Positions 53,551 to 64,000 of a DNA stretch of 64,000 nucleotides are shown one piece after another. The notes beneath the pieces were generated by a model. It saw only the letters and a list, made by a program, of their open reading frames with translations. It was not told the origin of the DNA and made no database searches. A program made the position numbers and the translations under genes. Within the stretch, counting starts at the first letter, position 1. Each line of letters begins with the position of its first letter. The stretch comes from Leptobrachium leishanense (Eukaryota; Chordata; Amphibia; Anura; Megophryidae): contig CM019066.1 in the NCBI GenBank assembly GCA_009667805.1, positions 326,674,690 through 326,738,689 of the forward strand. Direction: 5' to 3'.

Positions 53551-55878
53551 CATCTCCCTTCTGAACACGGATGTGAAATTATTTGCTAAACTGTTAGCGA
53601 AAAGATTGGAACGCCCTCCTCCCCCTCCTAGTCCACCCTGATCAAGTCAGGTTTATCCCGGGCAGACAAGTCTTGGATAACACCTGTAGGGCTGTTGATC
53701 TTTAATGGCACGCTTCCGACTGCCACGATCTTTTTGTCACTGGATGCTGAAAAAGCTTTTGATAGGGTTGAATGGCCGTAATTGTTCCTGGTTTTAGAAC
53801 GTTTTGGCTTTCCAGCTCAGTTTATCACGGCAATCCACTCCCTATATGCCTCTCCCATGGCCAGTATTATGTTACCCAGCGCCCTTCCCACTCCCTTTCA
53901 GATCCTCAGCGGTACCCATCAGGGATGCCCCCTCTCTCCAGCGCTATTTGCGCTGATATTGGAACCTCTCCTCCATTCAATCCGTCATTCTGGCAGCATC
54001 TTGGGGATAAGGGTGGTGACCACTCTTACATGGTCTCGGCTTATGTGGACAACATTCTCCTCTCACTTTTGAACCCCTCTCATTCCCTTGCGGTGCTTTC
54101 TGACCTATTGACGCAGTTCTCACATCTCTCTGGCTATAAAGTGAACATGTCAAATTCTCAGGCTCTGGCCATACATGTCCCTGGAGATGTCAGCTCTCAG
54201 GTCTCTGCTGACTATCAGTTCAAAATCTGACACTCCCATCTCAAATATTTGGGGGTGAAACTGAACCCTCAGAGATGGACCTGTATGCCGCTAACTACTC
54301 CCCCCTCTTGGGTCTTTTCCGGTTCAGTCTGGATGGGTGGCCTAAACATAATATATCATGGGATGGAAAGGCTACACTATCAGGTTTATTCAGAGAGAGG
54401 TGACAACCAGGAGAATGGTTGGAGAAGTGAAAATTCTAGGTCAAAATAGCCGATTTGGAAAGTGAGATAAATGGGAGAATTTTTCTGGTTTGGCTATTTT
54501 GACCTAGAATTTTCACTTCTCCAGTCATTCTCCTGGTTTTCACCTCTCTCTGAATAACCCTGTGTGTCAAGATGAACCTACTCCCTAGACTGTTTTATCT
54601 CTTTCAAACCTTACCAATCTCGCTGGCGGGTGAGGATTTTCAACAGCTACAGCGGCAAATTGATGATTTTGTATGGGGAGAGGAGACGCATCGGGAGGGT
54701 GGGTTGGGATTGCCTTGTTTATATTCATACTATTATGTTTCTCAACTGGTTCAGATTATTGCCTGGCACTGCCCTAGCTCTGGCCGCTGATGAGTGGAAT
54801 TTGAGCACAGTCTCGCCTTGCCTTATAAACTGTACTATTGGATCTGGTTGGCTAGGTCTCACAGGCCTTTACTGCGCACCACCTGCCCGGCCTTACCAAC
54901 TCTGCATCTGGAATCAATTAGCCCTGAAATGTGATGTAACCTGCTTTCCCCCCCCCTTGCTGACGTCGCTTTGCCACAACAGGGAATTTGACCATAGCCT
55001 CCAGCCCACTCTGTTTTATAATGCTGACTGCCAACAGTTTATGCCGTACCTACCACCTCCTTCGGTTATGGTCTCTGCTCCAGTTCCATGAGTTCCAGGA
55101 AGGCAAACACATGCCGCCTGCTTCATTCTTCAGGTTCTTACAACTGAGAGACTTTGTTCTATGACCCCACTTCAAATGGGTAGCCACCTCAAAACTCTCC
55201 TCTTTTGAATCCCTCTGAGCTAAGGGCCACTACCCAAGGGCTTAATTTTCTCCTTGTTTCAACAGCTTACTTGCATTTTGGACTGGTCAATGCTCAAGCA
55301 TGGCATATGGATCTAGAAGAACAATGCATGAAGACTCGTGGCTAGATATCTGGGAGGCCTCCAGGAAAGTCTTGGTCTGTGCGACCATTCAAGAACAGGC
55401 GGTCAAGCTGGCCTTGCGCTGGTACACCACACCAGTCCAACTAGCAAAAATCAAGCAGACCCCGACTGAGGATTGCTGGAGGCAATGCGGGGAGAGCGGC
55501 TCATACTTCCACATGTGTTGGACCTGTCCACTGATTCCTTCCTTTTGGTCCTGCATCCAAGCTCTATTTGAGGAGGTCCTGTCACGTTTGATTCCTCTCA
55601 CCCCGGATTTGTTTTTGCTTGCGAACCCTTGCGAACCCCTTGGAGGACTTCACGTTAAGGCAAATATGTTACTCACAAAGCTCCTTGTGGCGGCCGGGCA
55701 CCGGGCAGTGGCAGAGGTGTGGCTGCGAATGGAAGCCCACTCTATGACACGGGTTTTCGGCATTATCAGAGACACCTTCTTAATGGAAAGATTGACGGCT
55801 ATTGTGCACCAAACCATGAACTCTTTCACTGAAACATGGACCCCGTGGCTATCATATGACCCTGTTTGCACCATCTGA
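53551..55878 (+). pseudogene. LINE ORF2 C-terminal part, heavily disrupted
   Basis: Recognisable pieces in order: LLNTDVKLFAKLLAKRLE (53552 on), SLDAEKAFDRVE, ILSGTHQGCPLSPALFALIL, SAYVDNILLSLL at the catalytic site (YVDN in place of YADD), MNLLPRLFYLFQTLP, and from 55300 a 192-codon open C-terminus with CWRQCGESGSYFHMCWTC, corresponding to the C-terminal zinc-knuckle region. The catalytic double aspartate is lost and several frameshifts and stops separate the pieces. This part of ORF2 is the reverse transcriptase and its thumb/C-terminal region. Confidence 0.88.
54381..54562. repeat. Foldback MITE inserted in the LINE, 182 bp
   Basis: CAGGTTTATTCAGAGAGAGG and CCTCTCTCTGAATAACCCTG are the ends of arms about 70 bp long (54381-54451 and 54492-54562) with few mismatches. 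The intervening loop is about 40 bp. No clear target duplication is visible. It interrupts the LINE reading frame, so it is younger than the LINE copy. Confidence 0.8.
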
Positions 55879-56179
55879 GGGTTGTTCTTTTCTGTTTGTC
55901 TGATTGTTATGCCTGACCTGCAGCTTCTCTGCATGACCGATCGGTATAGCCCCCATCTCTTTCTTTTCTTCCCCTCTTCTCTCTCCTTTTTACTCTTCTT
56001 CTTTGACTATCTAAAACTGCAGTAGCAGACTTGATCTTATGCCTGGATGTGGGGAACTTTGTCTTCTGTTTATGGCATATTGTGGTCCTTTTCATGTTAT
56101 CCCACCCCCTCTTTTCTGTATCCTGTGCGATATCTGCTACTTAAAATAAAGTCTATAAAATAAAATGTAATATGAATTC

Positions 56180-57345
56180 TCGTGGTGATCCGAATGTCCC
56201 CCCCCAATCAGAAGCCCTATTTCAACTAAGCTTTTCCTGCATCTTGGACACATTGGCAGGTCACTGTAAGTTAACGGCTCCTATAATTTGTAGCCAATGA
56301 AGAACGTGCTATTCCAACCTCGTGTGTTCTTCTCGTCTCGAACTGGTGTTCAGAAATGAATACTGGCTTCAAACCCTGGTTCAAATTGCTTCTGCAACCT
56401 CACTTAAACTTCAATTTATCTCAGATTACATGGTGTAGAGGGCGGCACGAGCCACCTCTTCCTGTCATCGTATGCTTCAGATCACTAGGAACAAAAAGTA
56501 CCAAGTGTTATTCCACAGATTCTTCTGATGTCCCTGATCCCAGGGATTGCTTGAGCTCCTGTAGACCGGGTTGTGCTGTTGTGCTTGGTTCCATGGAGTC
56601 CTATGGACTGCTGGAGCCGTTAACCGCAGCGGCATGCTGCGCCGCTACGATCAGCGGCTCCCTGTTATTATTGCTAAGGGTTGTTGGCTCCCTGTTGCTA
56701 ACTTGATTAGAACAGGGCCCAATGTGTCCAAAATGGGTAATTCTGCCCTCCAAGTGAGCAGAGTTTTCTACTGCCCAAAAAGTTGTCAAAGCTAATCAAC
56801 CATTCAGGATTTAGGCCAGGAATGTACTGAACTGTACATTATTGGCCAGACGATGATTCTCAGTGCTTAAGAGAGCATTCAGACCCGTCACATGTGACAG
56901 CCGGTGCTCCCAAAGTATGACTTGATGCCTATATATATATGCAACTCTGATGGAATTAGATGCAATTTTTGACTTCTGAGACATTCCCTGGGTGTCTTTG
57001 TGACCCTTTATGTTATGTGCGTTCTTACATTCTGGATGCCTGAAGATGACAAGTCTCTATTATTGTTTTGCTGGTTACTCCTTCCCTGCAGGCAGTCATC
57101 CTAACCTGTATGCTCTCTATTTCTCCAAACCTCCTGCTTTTGTTACATCCAGGTCAACAGATTCCCTTTCACCACGGCTTACATTACGTGCCTTTCTGCT
57201 TTAGTTGTTGCTGTATTATTTTTATTTACATTGTCTCTGTTTCTGCTCAATTTCTATGCTATATAGCTATATATATATTTATATATTTTTTTTTTTTTTT
57301 TACTGTGAATAAAATAAATGAATAATTGAAATGAAGAGTCTGAAG
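56180..57345. other. No recognisable gene or element
   Basis: A short TA repeat at 56931-56940 and a T run at 57286-57301 are visible. Open frames at 56356-56795 have no motif. Confidence 0.45.
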
Positions 57346-57352
57346 GTCTTAA

Positions 57353-57744
57353 CACCATCACTACCAAGTGATTTTCCAAAAAAACATTGTCAGAAATAAG
57401 TGTTTTTTTTGTAAAATAATTTTTAATTATACAGTAAGAAATATTCAGGCATATTCACATTGATTTTCTTACTGTAAATAACCTATTTGGCCAGTAGATG
57501 GCGCCATCTACTGCCAAATTGAGTTACAGCTGTTTAAGATGCAGCTCAATTGATTTTTCCCCCCCCTGTATCGGCAGCTGAATGCCCGCTGTCAGGGAAC
57601 CATCAGCCGATCTTACACAGCTTTAGCTCTTTGGGCATTATGCCCACAGGGCTGAAACTTTGGGGGCGAATTTCATTTGCTGTTGGGCTGCAGATTGAGA
57701 TATCTCGATATCAGCAAGATATCTTGATATTGGAAGTGAAGGGG
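57353..57744. repeat. TTAA-flanked MITE, 392 bp
   Basis: CACCATCACTACCAAGTG at the left and, inverted, CCCCTTCACTTCCAATA at the right lie between TTAA at 57349-57352 and 57745-57748. Subterminal inverted repeats such as CAGTAGATGGCGCCATCTACTG (57493-57514) are present. The family has piggyBac- or Kolobok-like TTAA specificity. It is non-coding. Confidence 0.6.
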
Positions 57745-57775
57745 TTAATAGTTAACCCTCTTTTTTTCACATAAG

Positions 57776-58391
57776 AAGTTATTCACTAACCTCTGAATTT
57801 GCCCCCGAATCTATCGATTTGTCTATTCACAGAACGCCAATCTGCAGCGAAATTTCTTCGCAATGACCTGATTTACAGTTTTTCGAGAGGTTTAAACAGA
57901 CGAATCCAACAGGGTTTTAATGTAATAAATGGAATATCTTTTTTAATGCTTTGTTTAAAGACCGTTTATTCTTTTTATTTTTTGCGAAAGCCGTTTTTAT
58001 TTTTTAAAAGACCTTTTTGTATTTATTTAAAGACATTTTGTCTTTTATTTTCTAAAACACTTTTTTTATTTTGTAACAGAGTTTTTATTAATTAGACACA
58101 TTTTTACAACATTTTTATTGTTGTAACCTCCTATTAGGAGAACAGAAGACTTTTTACCTTTAGTTCAATAGAATTTGCTGATGCTAATTTGGCGTTATCG
58201 GCGCAATTCGACTGTTTTCTTCAAATCCAATAACTGCTTCAGCGACTCCATTTTCAGCAAATTTTTGAACATTCCCTTAATAGTAAATTCACCATATTTT
58301 CGGCTAAAGGTATCCACGAAGAGTGGCAAAATGTGGTGAAAGGCAAAGTACCCAAATTGTACGCAGTTTCGGTGCTTTGTGAATAGACCCT
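57776..58391. mobile_element. MITE of the 'TATTCAC' family (F), complete copy
   Basis: GTTATTCACTAACCTCTG and GGTGCTTTGTGAATAGACCC delimit about 616 bp. Inside are repeated AAAGAC(C/A)TTTT(G/A)T-like words in a T-rich central part, and conserved blocks AACGCCAATCTGCAGCGAAA and GCGACTCCATTTTCAGCAAA seen in the other copies. There is no ORF. The superfamily is not identified. Confidence 0.6.
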
Positions 58392-58629
58392 ATAGAGTGT
58401 CCCATCAAAGTGAAAGGGTGTAATATTATAGACAGCAGGTGCCAGTGGTGACCTGAATTAGGCATATGTATGTGGCCCTCTGCTGGTCAGCCATGGCTGT
58501 TTAGTGGTTGAACAAGCGAATAGGAATACCACTGGACATACATTCAGCGGCCACTTTATTTACCTGTTCAATTGCTTGGTAACACAAATTGCTAATCAGC
58601 CAATCACATGGCAGCAACTCAATACATTT

Positions 58630-59577
58630 AGGCATCTAGATGTGGTGAAAACGACTTGCTGAAGTTCACTCCGAGCATCAGAATGGGAAAAAAGGGGATT
58701 TAAGTGACTTTGAACATGGCATGGTTGTTGGTGCCAGACGGGCTGGTCTGAGTATTTCCAAAAACGCTGATCTACTGGGATTTTCACGCACAACCATCTC
58801 TAGGGTTTACAGAAAATGGACTTAAAAAGAGAAAATATCCAGTGAGCACCAGTTGTGTTGACGAAAATGCCATGTTGATGTCAGTGGTCAGAAGAGAATG
58901 GGCATACTGGTTTGAGATAATAGAAAGGCAACAGTAACTCAGCCACTCATTACAACCAAGGTATGCAGAATATCATCTCTAAACACACAACTTGTCGAAC
59001 CTTGAAGCAGATGGGCTACAGCAACAGCAAACCACACTGGATGCCACTCCTGTCAGCTAAGAACAGGAAACTGAGGCTACGATTCACACAGGCTCACTAA
59101 AACTGGACAATAGAAAACTGGAAAAACATTGCCTGGTCTGATGAGTCTCGATTTCAGCTGCAGCATTCAGATGGTAGGGTCAGAATTCGGCGTAAACAAC
59201 ATGAAAGCATGGATCCATCCAGTTCAGGCTGGTGGTGGTGCTGTAATGGTATTGGGGATATTTTCTTGCAACACTTTGGGCCCCTTGGTACCAATTGAGC
59301 ACCGTTTTAAACACCACAGCCTACCTGAGTATTGTTGCTGACCGTGGCCATCCCTTTATGACCACAGTGTACCCATCTTCCGATGGCTACTTCCAGCAGG
59401 ATAATGCTCAAAGCATCTCAAACAGGTTTCTTGAAGATAACAATGAGTTCACTGTATTACAATGGCCTCCACAGTCACCAGATCTCAAACCAATAGAGCA
59501 CCTTCGGGATGTGGTGCAACGGGAGATTCGCATCATGGATGTGCAACTGATAAATCTGCAGCAACTGCGTGAATCTA
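58630..59577 (+). pseudogene. Tc1-type transposase, decayed and interrupted
   Basis: Recognisable fragments are ENWKNIAWSDESRFQLQHSD with the first catalytic aspartate, GRVRIRRKQHESMDPSS, FQQDNAQSI (altered second aspartate motif) and [11 protein letters not shown] with the final glutamate region. They lie in different frames separated by stops, so the gene is dead. The coding end resumes after the nested element (about 61200-61310). This is a DNA-strand-transfer enzyme relic of the DD34E group. Confidence 0.85.
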
Positions 59578-61198
<1,621 letters not shown>

Positions 61199-61344
61199 TA
61201 TCATGTCAATATGGACCAAAATCTCTGATGAATGTTTCCATGTTGAATCTATGCCACGAAGAATTAAGGCAGTTCTGATGGCAAAAGGAGGTTCAACCCA
61301 GTACTAGCAAGGTGTACCTAATAAAGTGGCCGGTGAGTGTATAA

Positions 61345-62230
61345 AGGATGTCTACGAAGTGCCAGTGTTCACAAATATTAAAGTGCTGACAAACACCAGC
61401 ATTTTCTTACAAATTAAAGATCCAAACAGCAAAGGAAGAAGCTTGACTACAGATTTTTGCCGGTATTTTCAATGCCGGCAAACACTAGCACTTAGTATAT
61501 AACCCCTAAAATAAATATTGCACTCCTCCCTGCTCACGGGTGTGTCCCACCGTGACAACCTATAAAGGCCAGAGCCTGCTGGGGAGCTCCAGGGTGAGTT
61601 GATCCTGTAAGTGCAGATACGAATCAAGTTAGATAGGACCTGTCAACGATGGGGTTCATTGGCGACTGTGACAGGCTTACGCAAACTATGATCATACTTT
61701 GTAAACTGAATCCCCATCATTTTACCTCAGTCAGGTTTTTTGAACTTTTGAAATGTGTTTTTTTTTTTTTTGCAGAAAATGGTGGATGAAGGTCCATTCA
61801 TATGGAGTTCTCTTTCCTGGTGTTTTGTATTTAATGTCTTAGATGCACCCACTTATGTTGCGAGTTTAGGTTGAGTGCAACCCCCTGTGGTTTGCCCTAA
61901 AATAAATATGTTGAAGAATATTTCATGTATGAAATTTTCTACATATGTTCACACTACGTGACTAGCATAATCAGGAGTCAAATCCTAGTGTTTATTTACC
62001 TTCAACATTTTTCGCAACCAAGCCTAGGTACCTATCCAAGAATTATAATGAAATGGCCTGTCACTGGAACTGTATTGTATGGTTGGGAAGCATTGGACGA
62101 TCAGCTTTGTAAAGTCTGTGCCCCGCTGATCATAACCCCAGAAGCTGTTACAGCCAAGAGGGTCAGCCAAGGAGGCAACACCTGAACATCCTGCCTCCAG
62201 AATCCCATGCACTCAGTATGAGGGGTGGAG
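61345..62230. other. No recognisable gene or element
   Basis: A T run at 61759-61770 and motif-free open frames only. The region between the Tc1 relic and the hAT end has no array or inverted repeat that I can support. Confidence 0.5.
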
Positions 62231-62231
62231 A

Positions 62232-64000
62232 CAGGGCCGGCGCTGCCGCTAGGCGAGCTAGGCGGCCGCCTAGAGCGCAGTGCCCGCCTAGGGCGCAGCC
62301 GGGCCCGACCACTGAAGAAAAAAATTGTTTGTACCAGGCGGACTGACCCGGTGGGCTCTCGGGCACTGCCCGGGGGCCCGCGGGTTGGTAGGGGCCCGGT
62401 TTTGGTAGGGGGAGTGGAGTAATCCATGACAGCCAGCTCAGGGCCCTCCCAAACTGTTGCGGCGGCGGGCGCTGCAGAGTGCCTGTCGCACTTCCTCCTT
62501 CCTACCACGTGCATGGCACGCTGCAGCGCCCGCCCCCTCATGTCACGCAGTGCCAGATGCTGATAGAAGCGGGAAAGGTCCGGCGGAGCCAGCCATAGAT
62601 TTTTCTCTTTAAATGGTGAGCGCGGGGGGGGGGAGCGCGGGATGAATTGCAGGTGGCTGTTTCGGAACATCCAGGCAGCCAATGCCAACTGCTTCTGGGG
62701 CAAGAGAGGCTGGTGCGGGCCGTGAGCTTTCAGGGCTGGCTGGAGAGCTGGGTGCTGCTGGTCCAGGGAGCCCAGACAAGCCTGGAGGTGCTGAGGGATG
62801 CCTGGGTCTGGAGAGCCCGCCCCCCCTGGGCTTCATCATCACAGCACTGGTGAGTACCGGGATAGGGGACCTGCCAGCGGCAACTGTGTGTGTGGACTGT
62901 TGCAATGGTGAGGGGGTGGTAAATTGCAATGGTGAGGGGGGGTGTGACGAATTGCAAGGAATGGTGAGGGGTGTGATGAAGTGCAAGGGATGGTGGAGGG
63001 GTGAGTAATTGCAGGGGATGGTGGGGGGGTGATGAAGTGCAAGGGATGGTGGGGGGTGATGAATTGCAAGGGATGGTGGGGGAGTGAGTGTGTGAATTGC
63101 AAGGGATGGTGGGGGGAAGTGATGAAGTGCAAGGGATGGTGGGGGGTGATGAATTGCAGAGGATGGTGGGGGGTGATGAATTGCAAGGGATGGTGGGGGG
63201 TGATGAATTGCAGGGGATGGGGGGTGATGAAATGCAAGGGATGGTGGGGGGTGATGAATTGCAAGGGATGGTGCGGGGGTGTGATGAAGTGCAAGGGATG
63301 GTGCGGGGGTGTGATGAAGTGCAAGGGATGGTGGGGGGTGATTAATTGCAAGGGATGGTGGGGGTGTGATAAAGTGCAAGGGATGGTGGGGGGTGATGAA
63401 TTGCAAGGGATGATGGGGGTGATGAATTGCAAGGGATGGTGGGGAGGTGATAAATTGCAGGGGATGGTGCGGGGGTGATGAATTGCAGGGGATGGTGGTG
63501 GTGGGGGGCAATGGTGAGCGGGGTGTGATGAACTGAAATGGTGAGGGGTGTGATGAACTGAAATGGTGGGGGTGTGATGGTGAGTGGGGGGTGTGATGGG
63601 GAGTGGGGGGTGTGATGAACTGAAATGGTGAGCGGGGGTAATGGTGAGGGGGGTTTAATGAATTGATATGCTGGGGGGCTGAAGAATGACAACAATTGAT
63701 ATCCTTTGGGGGTTAGAATTGATGTGGTGGGGCAGTTGAATAAATCAATTATATTACGGAGTTTTATTGCTGTGGAGCTCTGTGATACGCTCATACACAT
63801 CGCACATTACTGTGAGTTTTATTGCTACATACCCCTGGGGTGTAGGGGATATATAGTTGTCTATGTGAATGTATGGCTGTGTGTGTGTAAATGCATGTAT
63901 TTGTCTATAAACAGGCTGCTGTGTGTAAAATGCTGCAACTGTGTCCTTGTCGCAGTCCATCGTTGCCCCCTCAAACTCTGGGCTCTGCTGGGCATGTCAA
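62232..64000. mobile_element. hAT element, left end; extends beyond the window
   Basis: CAGGGCCGGCGCTGCC at 62232 is the family terminus seen at 31202 and 36246. The block near 63765-63815 (GGAGCTCTGTGATACGCTCA, CGCACATTACTG) also matches internal sequence of those copies. The right end and target duplication lie outside the window, so the call is partial. A large minisatellite fills the middle. No transposase is visible. Confidence 0.6.
62905..63540. repeat. Minisatellite, about 20 units of about 27 bp
   Basis: The unit is close to GATGAATTGCAAGGGATGG plus a G-rich run of 6-10 bases and T. About 20 units are distinguishable, flanked by degenerate units with AACTGAAATGGTGAGG to about 63660. 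Unit lengths vary from 24 to 34 bp. The period is often a multiple of three, which produces long but meaningless open frames on both strands. Confidence 0.92.

Larger units (their letters stand above)
53551..56163 (+). mobile_element. 5'-truncated L1/Tx1-group LINE, 2.6 kb
   Basis: A 16-bp duplication AATGTAATA(G/T)GAATTC with one mismatch flanks the insertion (53535-53550, 56164-56179). The sequence starts inside the RT domain and ends with AATAAA-rich sequence near 56148-56163. It belongs to the same LINE group as the full-length copy but is clearly divergent from it, with many stops and frameshifts. A 182-bp foldback MITE is inserted at 54381-54562. Confidence 0.88.

Noticed and set aside
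62609..63511. Long open frames on both strands (up to 300 codons, His/Pro-rich or Trp/Gly-rich)
   Set aside because: They are produced by the ~27-bp minisatellite, whose period is often a multiple of three. No start context, no domain, and frames are open on both strands at once.

Overview
The window looks like non-coding, repeat-saturated nuclear DNA of a vertebrate, most likely an anuran amphibian. I identify no complete host gene. Almost every supportable feature is a mobile element or a relic of one: an L1/Tx1-group LINE, CR1/L2-group LINE tails, a V-SINE-like tRNA SINE, Penelope-like foldbacks with hammerhead-ribozyme-like cores, Tc1 and Sleeping Beauty-type transposons, hAT elements with 8-bp target duplications, PIF/Harbinger-type MITEs with TWA duplications, and TTAA-flanked hairpin elements. 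The species assignment is inference from this mixture, not from a marker gene.

Layout. 1-9.3 kb: a CR1/L2-group LINE 3' end, a Harbinger-type MITE, a run of TTAA-bounded elements (5.05-6.2 kb) and a Penelope-like foldback (8.03-8.89 kb). 9.33-16.70 kb: one full-length L1-group LINE (ORF1, ORF2 with endonuclease and reverse transcriptase, A-rich tail) bounded by a perfect 12-bp target duplication; ORF1 carries two frameshifts and ORF2 one. 16.7-22.7 kb: L2-type tails on the minus strand, then a hAT-like element carrying a 32-bp minisatellite. 22.74-24.25 kb: a Tc1 element with a frameshifted transposase. 24.3-25.2 kb: a TTAA element made largely of consecutive near-perfect hairpins. 25.4-35.9 kb: Harbinger-type and hAT elements, a near-identical ~308-bp direct duplication, an L2 scrap inside a Penelope fragment, and a hAT inside a larger Harbinger relic that keeps the start of a MADF-like ORF.

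35.9-47.7 kb: nested elements, including a three-level nest (MITE, then hAT, then a family with 3-bp CTG/CAG duplications). 49.6-50.4 kb: two more Penelope ribozyme loci and a 43-bp inverted repeat. 50.69-51.26 kb: a CpG-rich block with a Sp1-like box and a CRE-like site, the only candidate for a host promoter; a Kozak ATG followed directly by a splice-donor-like GTGAGAG lies on the minus strand. 51.3-57.7 kb: MITEs, minisatellites and a 5'-truncated second L1-group LINE. 57.8-61.3 kb: a MITE, then a Tc1 relic interrupted by a complete Sleeping Beauty-type element whose 340-codon transposase has its DDE residues at D153/D244/E279 but three nonsense codons. 62.2 kb to the end: the left part of another hAT, filled by a ~27-bp minisatellite of about 20 units.

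The elements act on one another more than on any host gene. The SINE at 46.5 kb shares its 3' tail with the LINE at 1.3 kb, which suggests it borrows that LINE's machinery. The MITEs appear to be deletion products of Harbinger-, hAT- and TTAA-type transposons, and the nesting gives a relative insertion order. Coordinates of decayed repeats without a target duplication are approximate.
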